DNA of 64,000 bases, taken from Tolumonas osonensis. GTDB lineage: Bacteria; Pseudomonadota; Gammaproteobacteria; Enterobacterales; Aeromonadaceae. Shown here in pieces: positions 1 through 7,215 of the stretch; the stretch's first letter is position 1, and every line of letters starts with the position of its first letter. The position numbers were made by a program, and so were the translations under genes. The notes beneath the pieces are model-generated. The model made no database searches. It saw only the letters and a program-made list of their open reading frames with translations, and had not been told where the DNA came from. The stretch is from the NCBI RefSeq assembly GCF_014202415.1, contig NZ_JACHGR010000001.1, forward strand, positions 186,001 to 250,000. The letters are read 5' to 3'.

Positions 1-1
1 T

Positions 2-685
2 CACTATGAAGCTTACGACCTGTCTCCTGCCGGCCAGGATACCTATGTAGTAGGTTACGGTGACAACCTGTACCGCGCTAAAGACGCTCGTGGCCGTGCC
101 GGCTCAGGCAGCCAGGCAATGTTCAGCAAAGAAGCTGGCCAGTGGCACATGGAAGTTTCTACCCTGTTCGGTGATGACAACGGCATGTACGACAACATGG
201 GTCTTGAGAAAAACAAAGACCCATTGCTGGCTCGTCCAGTTGTTGCCTGGACTGGTGACACTGTGACTGTAGCAGTTGGTGCAGAACTGAACCTGATCAC
301 CGACGCGTATGTTGACGCTGCTGGCGAAGATATCTCTGACTGGACTGGTTACGGTGCAACTGCCACTGTTAAAGCAAACGACGACCTGAGCTTCTCTCTG
401 CGTGGCGCATACCGTGCAGCAGACGAAGGTGATGACTACAGCGTTGGCCCTGGCATGCAATACAAAAACTTCTATGCTGCCTACCTGTATGGCCAAAACG
501 AAGACTCAGCATCTGACACCGATACCGAGTACAACGTAGTTTACGCTTCTTACAAGATCCCTGCGGTTATGGGTATCGACAACTTCGACATGTACCTGGG
601 CGCTTCCTGGGGTGATGAGAAAGTTGGCGATCAAGAAGCAACCGAACAATACGGTGGCCGTGTACGCTTCAAATACTACTTCTAA
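2..685 (+). CDS. Outer-membrane porin, C-terminal part (5' end outside window)
   Basis: The reading frame is open from the first bases of the window to the TAA at 683-685, giving about 227 residues of a longer protein. The sequence alternates polar and aromatic residues as in transmembrane beta strands, is rich in Gly, Asp, Asn and Tyr, and has no cysteine. It ends in Lys-Tyr-Tyr-Phe, the terminal phenylalanine signature recognised by the Bam complex. This fits a general trimeric porin of the outer membrane allowing diffusion of small solutes. Codon use is strongly biased (GGT, CTG, AAC, GAC), as expected of a highly expressed gene, and a strong terminator follows. The exact porin type cannot be settled from this fragment. 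Confidence 0.85.
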   Translation, partial: HYEAYDLSPAGQDTYVVGYGDNLYRAKDARGRAGSGSQAMFSKEAGQWHMEVSTLFGDDNGMYDNMGLEKNKDPLLARPVVAWTGDTVTVAVGAELNLITDAYVDAAGEDISDWTGYGATATVKANDDLSFSLRGAYRAADEGDDYSVGPGMQYKNFYAAYLYGQNEDSASDTDTEYNVVYASYKIPAVMGIDNFDMYLGASWGDEKVGDQEATEQYGGRVRFKYYF

Positions 686-730
686 TCTGCCTGTGCAGAT
701 GGCGTAAGCCAGAAGTAAATGCCTATTGGA

Positions 731-756
731 CCCTCGCTTCGGCGGGGGTTTTTTGT
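731..756 (+). terminator. Rho-independent terminator of the porin gene
   Basis: CCCTCGC (731-737) and GCGGGGG (742-748) form a 7 bp stem around the stable tetraloop TTCG, followed directly by a run of T residues. It lies about 45 bases after the porin stop codon. Confidence 0.9.
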
Positions 757-846
757 TTTTGGCGCCAAAGGCAGATCTGATTGCAACCGTCGCTTAAACT
801 TCTGATAATCATTTATTCCCCCTCAACGACCGCAGAAACCATCATC

Positions 847-1164
847 ATGCTATTTTCACGTATGTTCCGCCTGATCCTGCCCGTGATGTTGTTCTGTACC
901 GGGCCAAGTCATGCCAGTACCGACAACGCGGCGCAACAGGCCCGACAGACCTGTCAGACCATGGTGGCTTACCGCATGGGTTCGCTGCTGGATATTCAGG
1001 TAACCGAGGTGAAACCGCTGACCGTTGCCCACAAATGGCTGGTGACTGGCGAAGTGAAAAAACAGAAACCGGCAGTTACCTTTGCCTGTCTGATATCCGT
1101 CAACAACAGCAAGGCTGAACTGGAGAAACTTGAGCTGTTTCAGGTTCAGGAGCAGCAAAAATAG
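847..1164 (+). CDS. Small exported protein of unknown function
   Basis: An approximately 105-residue protein. I place the start at the ATG at 847; the frame is open further upstream, but only this region gives a normal signal peptide: a basic/hydrophobic N-terminus (MLFSRMFRLILPVMLF) followed by a small-residue cleavage region near Ser-His-Ala-Ser. The ATG at 862 is an alternative start. The mature part has two cysteines (in QTCQTM and FACLIS) that could form a disulfide in the periplasm. It stands alone between the porin terminator and the promoter of the export operon. I do not recognise the family. It is probably a real periplasmic protein. Confidence 0.6.
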   Translation: MLFSRMFRLILPVMLFCTGPSHASTDNAAQQARQTCQTMVAYRMGSLLDIQVTEVKPLTVAHKWLVTGEVKKQKPAVTFACLISVNNSKAELEKLELFQVQEQQK

Positions 1165-1200
1165 ATTCATGCCCGCTGTTTCTGCTCAGGTTATTTTTAA

Positions 1201-1225
1201 TTCATCTGAATGAATGAACTATAAT
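1201..1225 (+). promoter_or_regulatory. Promoter with an overlapping palindromic operator before the export operon
   Basis: A perfect -10 hexamer TATAAT lies at 1220-1225, 47 bases before the first ATG. Immediately upstream is a perfect inverted repeat TTCAT-CTGA-ATGAA (1201-1214), extended by another GAATGAA copy, so the palindrome sits between the expected -35 and -10 boxes. That is the usual place for a TetR-family repressor site, and a TetR gene ends this operon. The -35 box itself is weak. The operator assignment is inference. Confidence 0.55.
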
Positions 1226-1272
1226 TAGAGCAACGATCCGGATGCGCCGCCCGATGACGGCAGGAATAGTCC

Positions 1273-2250
1273 ATGAGTGCATCTACCTCTTTGCGTCGCA
1301 GCCTGTTGCTGCTGTTACTCTTTGCTATCGCTATTGCGGGTACAGTCTGGTATTACCGGCAACCGGCAGATTTATCGTCAGACCTGCTTTACGGCAATGG
1401 CCGGCTGGAAGCCACCGAAGTCGATGTGGCAACCAAAATCGCCGGCAGAGTCGCCTCGGTTTATGCGGATGAAGGCGATCATCTGCAACAGCATCAGAAA
1501 ATAGCGGAACTGGAAGTCAACGATATCCGGGCACAGTTACGCGCTGCAGAAGCGCAAATTCTCCAGGCACAGCAAAGCAAACAGGAAGCCCTTGCCGGCG
1601 TAGCCAGTGCGCAAAGCCAGTACAATCTGGCGAAAGTGACGCTGGAGCGATCCGAAAAGCTGATGAGTAAAAATTTCATCAGTAAAGATCAGCTGGATCA
1701 GGTGCGCAGTGCGTTACAGGTTGCCAAAGCCAATTTCAATGCGGCACAGACCCGGGTCAGCGCGGCCGACGCAACCGAAGCGGCCGCCAACGCCAGCGCG
1801 GATGTCATTCGCAGCACGTTGCAGGACGCCACCCTGACCGCGCCCATCTCCGGGCGGGTACTCTATCGGCTGGCCGAACCGGGTGAAGTGCTGGCTGCCG
1901 GCAGTAAGGTGGTGACCTTGCTGGATCTGTCGGATGTGTATATGTCGGTTTACCTCTCTGCGGCCGAGTCTGGTCAGGTCATGTTGGGCACTCCGGCGCG
2001 TATCATGCTGGATGCACTGCCGGAACCGATCCCGGCGAAAGTGGTCTATGTCGCTCCCCGCGCACAATTCACGCCCAAAGAGGTAGAAACCCGCAATGAG
2101 CGGGAAAAGCTCATGTTCCGCATCAAGGTCAGGGTCGATCCTGACTGGCTGCTGGCCCACGCTGCCCTGGCTAAACCGGGGATGCCGGGCGTGGCTTACA
2201 TCAAATTGTCTGCTGATACGGAATGGCCGGCCCAATTACCGGTGAGGTAA
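1273..2250 (+). CDS. yhiI: HlyD-family membrane fusion protein (YhiI-like)
   Basis: A 325-residue periplasmic adaptor of an ABC export system. The N-terminus is a single membrane anchor (residues about 9-27, rich in Leu/Ala/Ile). A biotinyl-lipoyl-like half follows (GRLEATEVDVATKIAGRV), then a long Ala/Gln-rich coiled-coil hairpin at about 80-180, and the second lipoyl half (LTAPISGRV at about 193) with a beta-barrel domain. In such systems the adaptor links the inner-membrane permease to an outer-membrane channel; no TolC-type gene is next door, so a shared one would be used. The ATG has the good ribosome site AGGAA seven bases upstream. It is followed after 6 bases by the ATPase gene, matching the yhiI-rbbA-yhhJ order of Escherichia coli. 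Confidence 0.88.
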   Translation: MSASTSLRRSLLLLLLFAIAIAGTVWYYRQPADLSSDLLYGNGRLEATEVDVATKIAGRVASVYADEGDHLQQHQKIAELEVNDIRAQLRAAEAQILQAQQSKQEALAGVASAQSQYNLAKVTLERSEKLMSKNFISKDQLDQVRSALQVAKANFNAAQTRVSAADATEAAANASADVIRSTLQDATLTAPISGRVLYRLAEPGEVLAAGSKVVTLLDLSDVYMSVYLSAAESGQVMLGTPARIMLDALPEPIPAKVVYVAPRAQFTPKEVETRNEREKLMFRIKVRVDPDWLLAHAALAKPGMPGVAYIKLSADTEWPAQLPVR

Positions 2251-2256
2251 TCCGTC

Positions 2257-4983
2257 ATGGTTGCAAAAACGGTCGCTCAGCTTTCTGCCGTGACGCTGAA
2301 ATACGGCACAGTGAAGGCACTGGATGAGGTCAGTGTTACCATTCCTGTCGGAGGGATGGTCGGGCTGATTGGCCCGGATGGTGTCGGCAAATCCTCACTG
2401 CTGGCGCTGATCGCTGGCGCCCGTAAAATTCAGCAGGGACAGATCAGCGTACTGGATACCGATATCGGCAGCCGTCATTTACGCGAAACCCTGCTGCCCC
2501 GCATCGCCTACATGCCACAAGGGCTCGGCCGCAATCTCTACCCGACCCTGTCGGTGACCGAAAATGTCGATTTCTTTGCCCGTCTGTTTGGTCTGGACAG
2601 CCGTTCCCGGACTGTGCGGATCCACGAACTGCTGACCGCCACCGGACTGGCCGCCTTTCATGATCGTCCGGCGGCGAAACTCTCCGGCGGCATGAAGCAG
2701 AAACTGGGGCTCTGCTGCGCACTGATTCACGATCCGGATCTGCTGATTCTGGATGAACCCACTACTGGGGTTGATCCCCTCTCCCGCCGTCAGTTCTGGG
2801 AACTGATCCTGCGTATCCGGACCCGTCATCCGGCGATGACGGTCGTGGTGGCTACCGCCTACATGGAGGAAGCGGAGCATTTTGACTGGCTGATTGCGAT
2901 GGATGCCGGAAAGATCATCGGTACCGGCTCCCCGTCCGAACTAAAACGGCAAACGGAGAGCCAGACACTGGAAGAGGCCTTCATCCGTTTGCTACCCGCA
3001 GAACGTCAGCAAGGCCACCGGGCACTGGTAATTCCGCCCAGAGCGCAGGATCATGCGCAGCTCGCCATTGAAGCCAATGGGCTCACCCAGCGTTTCGGTG
3101 ATTTCACGGCCGTAAATCAGGTCAGTTTTGCCATTGAGAAAGGCGAGATTTTCGGTTTTCTCGGCTCCAATGGCTGCGGCAAAACCACCACCATGAAAAT
3201 GCTGACCGGTCTGCTGCCTCCGACCGAAGGTTCGGCCCGTCTGTTTGGTAACCCGGTGGATACCCGCGATATGACGACCCGCCGTCAGGTGGGCTATATG
3301 TCTCAGGCGTTCTCGCTGTATGGCGAATTGACGGTATTACAGAATCTGGAACTGCATGCGCGGTTGTTTCATCTGCCGGAGGAGAAAATCCCGGACAGGG
3401 TGGAAAACCTGCTCCGCCGCTTTGAACTGAAACCGTATGTCAATCAGCCGTCTGTGGGACTGCCGCTCGGGATCCGCCAGCGCTTATCCCTGGCAGTGGC
3501 GGTCGTACACGAGCCCCGGCTACTGATTCTGGATGAACCCACCTCCGGGGTGGATCCGATCGCCCGCGATCAGTTCTGGGAATTACTGGTGGAATTGTCC
3601 CGGCAGCAGGGAGTGACCATCTTTATTTCCACCCATTTCATGAATGAGGCGGAACGCTGCGACCGGATATCCCTGATGCATGCCGGCCAGGTGCTGGCCA
3701 GTGATACTCCGGATGCCTTGCGGGCCGGAAAACAGTCGGAGAGCCTGGAAGCGGCTTTCATCGCCTATCTGGAAGAAGCGACCGCGAATGAAGAATCCCC
3801 GGCGGCGGAAAACGCGGCTCCGGTGATCAACGAAAATCACCGCGCCCCCCGGCAGGCCTTCAGTCTGCGCCGCCTGCTGGCTTATGCCTACCGGGAGGCG
3901 CTCGAATTAAAACGTGACACGATCCGGCTGGCATTTGCCCTGCTGGGATCGGTCATCATGATGTCGGTGCTGGGGTACGGCATATCAATGGATGTGGAGG
4001 ACCTGCGCTTTGCGGTGCTGGATCAGGATCAATCACCGGAGTCGCGTGATTATATTCAGAATTTTGCGGGCTCCCGCTATTTCCTGCTGCAGCCACCGAT
4101 TGCCACCGCGCAGGAAATGGAACAGCGCATGCACAGCGGTGAACTGTCGCTGGCCATCGAGATCCCGCCCGGGTTTGGACGGGATCTGCATCTGGCCCGT
4201 CAGCCGGAAATAGCGGCCTGGATCGATGGCGCGTTACCCTATCGCGGCGAAATGACGCTCGGTTATGTACAGGGATTACATCAGCAGTATCTGCTTGATC
4301 TGATCACGACAACCACCGGTACAGAACCGCAGTTACTTCCCACGGACATGCTCCTGCGCTACCGCTATAACCAGGATTTCCGCAGTATTTACGCCATGGT
4401 ACCTGCCGTGATCCCGCTGCTGCTGGTCTTTATTCCTGCCATTCTGATGGCCTTGGGGGTGGTGCGTGAAAAAGAGCTCGGTTCCATCACCAATCTGTAT
4501 GTCACCCCCGTTACCCGGCTTGAATTTCTGCTGGGCAAGCAGTTGCCCTACATTGTGGTGTCCATGATGAGTTATGTCCTGCTGGTCCTCCAGGCGGTCT
4601 GGATGTTTGACGTGCCAATCAAGGGCAGTCTGGCCACGCTGACATTCAGCGCGCTGATCTTTGTCACCGTTACGACCGGCGTGGGTCTGCTGATGTCGAC
4701 CTTTACCCGCACACAGATCGCCGCGCTGTTCGGCACCGCCATACTGACCATGTTACCAACCGTCCAGTTTTCCGGCCTGACCACGCCGGTCGACTCGCTG
4801 AGCGGGATGGCTTACAGCATTGGACAGGGCTCACCGGCGACGTACTTTTTGATCATCAGCCGGGGCGTATTTACCAAAGCGCTCGGTTTTTATGATCTGC
4901 TCGGTCCGTTGTTAAAGCTTGCCGCATTTATTCCCGTGCTGACACTGCTGTCGCTGCTGTTGCTGCCCAAACAGGAAAGGTAG
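2257..4983 (+). CDS. rbbA: Double-ATPase/permease ABC transporter fusion (RbbA-like)
   Basis: 908 residues, almost the same length as E. coli RbbA. There are two ABC ATPase domains followed by an ABC-2 permease. ATPase 1 has Walker [10 protein letters not shown] (about 39-47), signature LSGGMKQK (about 142) and Walker [11 protein letters not shown] (about 162). ATPase 2 has Walker [10 protein letters not shown] (about 302) and Walker [11 protein letters not shown] (about 422), but its signature reads LPLGIRQR instead of LSGGQ, so this half may be weakened. From about 555 come one membrane segment, an extracytoplasmic loop and five more membrane segments (about 710-905). In E. coli the protein was described both as a ribosome-associated ATPase and as a transporter; the context here (adaptor before, permease after) argues for export. 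The substrate is unknown. Confidence 0.9.
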   Translation: MVAKTVAQLSAVTLKYGTVKALDEVSVTIPVGGMVGLIGPDGVGKSSLLALIAGARKIQQGQISVLDTDIGSRHLRETLLPRIAYMPQGLGRNLYPTLSVTENVDFFARLFGLDSRSRTVRIHELLTATGLAAFHDRPAAKLSGGMKQKLGLCCALIHDPDLLILDEPTTGVDPLSRRQFWELILRIRTRHPAMTVVVATAYMEEAEHFDWLIAMDAGKIIGTGSPSELKRQTESQTLEEAFIRLLPAERQQGHRALVIPPRAQDHAQLAIEANGLTQRFGDFTAVNQVSFAIEKGEIFGFLGSNGCGKTTTMKMLTGLLPPTEGSARLFGNPVDTRDMTTRRQVGYMSQAFSLYGELTVLQNLELHARLFHLPEEKIPDRVENLLRRFELKPYVNQPSVGLPLGIRQRLSLAVAVVHEPRLLILDEPTSGVDPIARDQFWELLVELSRQQGVTIFISTHFMNEAERCDRISLMHAGQVLASDTPDALRAGKQSESLEAAFIAYLEEATANEESPAAENAAPVINENHRAPRQAFSLRRLLAYAYREALELKRDTIRLAFALLGSVIMMSVLGYGISMDVEDLRFAVLDQDQSPESRDYIQNFAGSRYFLLQPPIATAQEMEQRMHSGELSLAIEIPPGFGRDLHLARQPEIAAWIDGALPYRGEMTLGYVQGLHQQYLLDLITTTTGTEPQLLPTDMLLRYRYNQDFRSIYAMVPAVIPLLLVFIPAILMALGVVREKELGSITNLYVTPVTRLEFLLGKQLPYIVVSMMSYVLLVLQAVWMFDVPIKGSLATLTFSALIFVTVTTGVGLLMSTFTRTQIAALFGTAILTMLPTVQFSGLTTPVDSLSGMAYSIGQGSPATYFLIISRGVFTKALGFYDLLGPLLKLAAFIPVLTLLSLLLLPKQER

Positions 4984-4986
4984 GCC

Positions 4987-6120
4987 ATGATGAATAACCA
5001 TCTCAGTAATATCTGGCGGCTGGGCATCAAAGAACTACGTAGTCTGTGGGCGGATCGGGTGCTATTGGTACTGATCGTCTGGGCATTCACCGGCGGTATT
5101 TACAGTGCCGCAAAGGGGGTATCTCAGGAACTTAACCACTCCCCGGTGGCGATTGTGGACGAGGATCACTCCCCGCTGTCGGCACGTCTGGCGCGCGCCC
5201 TGACCCCGCCCTATTTTAATCCGCCGGAAAATATCGCTCTGCATCAGATGGACCCGGCCATGGATCAGGGACACTATACGTTTGCCATTGTGATACCGGC
5301 CCATTTCCAGCGGGATCTGAATGCTGGTCACCGTCCGGCCATTCAAATCAATATTGATGCCACGGTCATGAGTCAGTCGTTTATCGGCGCCAGTTATATT
5401 CAGCAGATTTTTGCGGCGGAACTGAATGAATATCTGACCGGAAAACGGGATAGTGCCTCGCTTCCGATCAAACTGGTCACCCGGGTGCGTTTCAATCCCA
5501 ATCTCACCGGCTACTGGTTCGGCGGGGTGATGGAAACCATCAACAACATCAACATGCTGACCATCATTCTGGTCGGGGCCGCCTTTATCCGGGAACGGGA
5601 ACATGGCACGCTGGAACATCTGCTGGTCATGCCGCTGACACCGTTTGAGATCATGATGGCCAAGATCTGGGCCAACAATCTGGCAGTACTGCTCGGCACT
5701 ATTGTGGCACTGACGGTAATTGTGCAGGGTGTGCTGGCCGTACCGATTGCCGGTTCCCTGCCGCTGTTTCTGTTCTGTGCGGTGTTTTATCTCTTTTCTG
5801 CCGCCTCCATCGGCATTTTTCTCGGCACGATTGCCCGCTCCATGCCGCAGTTAGGTTTGCTCATCATTCTGACCATTGTCCCGCTGGAAATGCTCTCCGG
5901 CGGTGTCACCCCACGAGAAAGCATGCCGGAGCTGGTACAGCAGATCATGCTGGCGGCACCCAGTACCTATTTTGTCCGGCTGGCGCAGGCCATTCTTTAC
6001 CGCGGCGCCGGTCTGGATATCATCTGGCCGGATTTACTGGCCATGATCGCGGTAGGTTCTGTTTTCTTTTTGGTCGCACTGGCCCGGTTTCGCCGTGCGG
6101 TTACTCAGACACAACTCTGA
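4987..6120 (+). CDS. yhhJ: ABC-2 type permease (YhhJ-like)
   Basis: 377 residues with the ABC-2 permease layout: one N-terminal membrane helix (about 22-40), a large extracytoplasmic domain (about 45-180) and five C-terminal helices (about 185-370), including the conserved segment LEHLLVMPLTPFEIMMAKI. It would pair with the permease half of the preceding fusion protein to form the membrane channel of the exporter. AGGAAAGG precedes the start; ATGATG offers starts at 4987 and 4990. Only 3 bases separate it from the ATPase gene and 11 from the regulator gene, so the four genes form one operon. Confidence 0.9.
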   Translation: MMNNHLSNIWRLGIKELRSLWADRVLLVLIVWAFTGGIYSAAKGVSQELNHSPVAIVDEDHSPLSARLARALTPPYFNPPENIALHQMDPAMDQGHYTFAIVIPAHFQRDLNAGHRPAIQINIDATVMSQSFIGASYIQQIFAAELNEYLTGKRDSASLPIKLVTRVRFNPNLTGYWFGGVMETINNINMLTIILVGAAFIREREHGTLEHLLVMPLTPFEIMMAKIWANNLAVLLGTIVALTVIVQGVLAVPIAGSLPLFLFCAVFYLFSAASIGIFLGTIARSMPQLGLLIILTIVPLEMLSGGVTPRESMPELVQQIMLAAPSTYFVRLAQAILYRGAGLDIIWPDLLAMIAVGSVFFLVALARFRRAVTQTQL

Positions 6121-6131
6121 GGAGAATGAAT

Positions 6132-6833
6132 ATGCCTGTCTCTCCGCTGACTGATCCCCGCAGTGAAGCTACGCGGCAACGGCTGATTGATACCGGGCTG
6201 GAGCTGTTCGGTCGTTATGGATTTGATGGCGTGACCACCCGCCAGCTGGCAGAGGCTGCACAGGTTAACCAGGCCGCTATTCCGTATCATTTTGGCGGGA
6301 AAGAAGGGGTTTATCTTGCTGTTGCGAAACAAATCGCAGCTAATGTTGGTCCACAGATCTGTGACTTGCAGAAACAGGCAGAATCGCGACTCAGTGCTGA
6401 ATCGCCGCAGTCGCTGTTACTGGATATAACCTTGAAACTGGCGGAGATTGCCTTCGCGCCGGAACATCAGAAGAGCTGGTTTATCCTTCTGACCCGGGAA
6501 CAATTTCATCCGACCGCAGCATCTGAAATTTTATATACCGGATTTATGCAGCCGGCGCATGACATGATAGGAAAACTGATTGCCCGGATCACGTCGGACG
6601 ACGCCGAGTCAGAGGATAATATCCTGCTGGCACATGCCTACCTCGGCCAGCTGATTGGCTTTGCGATAGGGAAAGCAACGCTGAGCCGCCGCCTTAACTG
6701 GCCGCTGGAATTCACTCCCGCAGAATGGCAACAGATAAAGGCAACCATCGCCCGATTCAGTCAGGCGACGATTGCCGGGATGACGTTTAATTATGCTGAC
6801 AGCAAGGCGAATCCGGCTGCGCCAGTTCGTTGA
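6132..6833 (+). CDS. TetR-family repressor of the export operon (CecR-like)
   Basis: About 233 residues. The N-terminus is a TetR helix-turn-helix (GLELFGRYGFDGVTTRQLAEAA..., about 22-60, with the typical IPYHFGGKEGVY end). The C-terminal part matches the layout of the CecR/YbiH group, which controls the related ybhGFSR exporter in E. coli. I choose the ATG at 6132 because GGAG at 6121-6124 is 7 bases upstream; the ATG at 6126 is too close. As last gene of the operon it probably represses its own promoter through the palindrome at 1201-1214. Its last 47 bases overlap, tail to tail, with cueR on the other strand. The inducer is unknown. Confidence 0.85.
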   Translation: MPVSPLTDPRSEATRQRLIDTGLELFGRYGFDGVTTRQLAEAAQVNQAAIPYHFGGKEGVYLAVAKQIAANVGPQICDLQKQAESRLSAESPQSLLLDITLKLAEIAFAPEHQKSWFILLTREQFHPTAASEILYTGFMQPAHDMIGKLIARITSDDAESEDNILLAHAYLGQLIGFAIGKATLSRRLNWPLEFTPAEWQQIKATIARFSQATIAGMTFNYADSKANPAAPVR

Positions 6834-7215
6834 GGATCGGGCAATCTGGATTGTCATCGCCCTGACAACGGCTGACCAGCGTTTCCAGCCCAGCCTTCAT
6901 CTGGGTCAGTTCGGCAATTTTCTGCTCCAGCACGGCAATATGTTCCTGTGCCAGCTGTTTTACCTTGCTGCTGGGACGTTGTTCGTCATGCCAGAGCGAC
7001 AGCAGTTCACCAATTTGCGGCAGGGAGAACCCCAGCTCCCGGGCCTGGCGGATAAAACGCAGTTGCTGTACGTCCTGTTCCTGATAATGCCGGTAACCGG
7101 CATCACTGCGTATCGCCGGTGGCAGCAAACCCAGACTCTCATAATGACGGATCATTTTGGCGGTCAGGCCGCTGCGTTTTGCCATTTCACCAATCGTGAT
7201 AAACATATCAGACAT
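6787..7215 (-). CDS. cueR: Copper-responsive MerR-family regulator CueR
   Basis: 142 residues with the MerR helix-turn-helix and wing at the N-terminus (ITIGEMAKRSGLTAKMIRHYE), a dimerisation coiled coil and the Cu(I)-binding loop near the C-terminus with Cys-X7-Cys (CQGDDNPDC). The tail carries the extra CC-X-H cluster also seen in E. coli CueR. CueR senses free Cu(I) at very low concentration and activates promoters with a long 19 bp spacer by twisting the DNA; two such promoters lie at 9850-9946. Its start overlaps the end of copA by 8 bases, so it is translationally coupled to copA and probably autoregulated through the copA promoter. Confidence 0.93.
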   Translation of the reverse strand: MSDMFITIGEMAKRSGLTAKMIRHYESLGLLPPAIRSDAGYRHYQEQDVQQLRFIRQARELGFSLPQIGELLSLWHDEQRPSSKVKQLAQEHIAVLEQKIAELTQMKAGLETLVSRCQGDDNPDCPILNELAQPDSPCCQHN

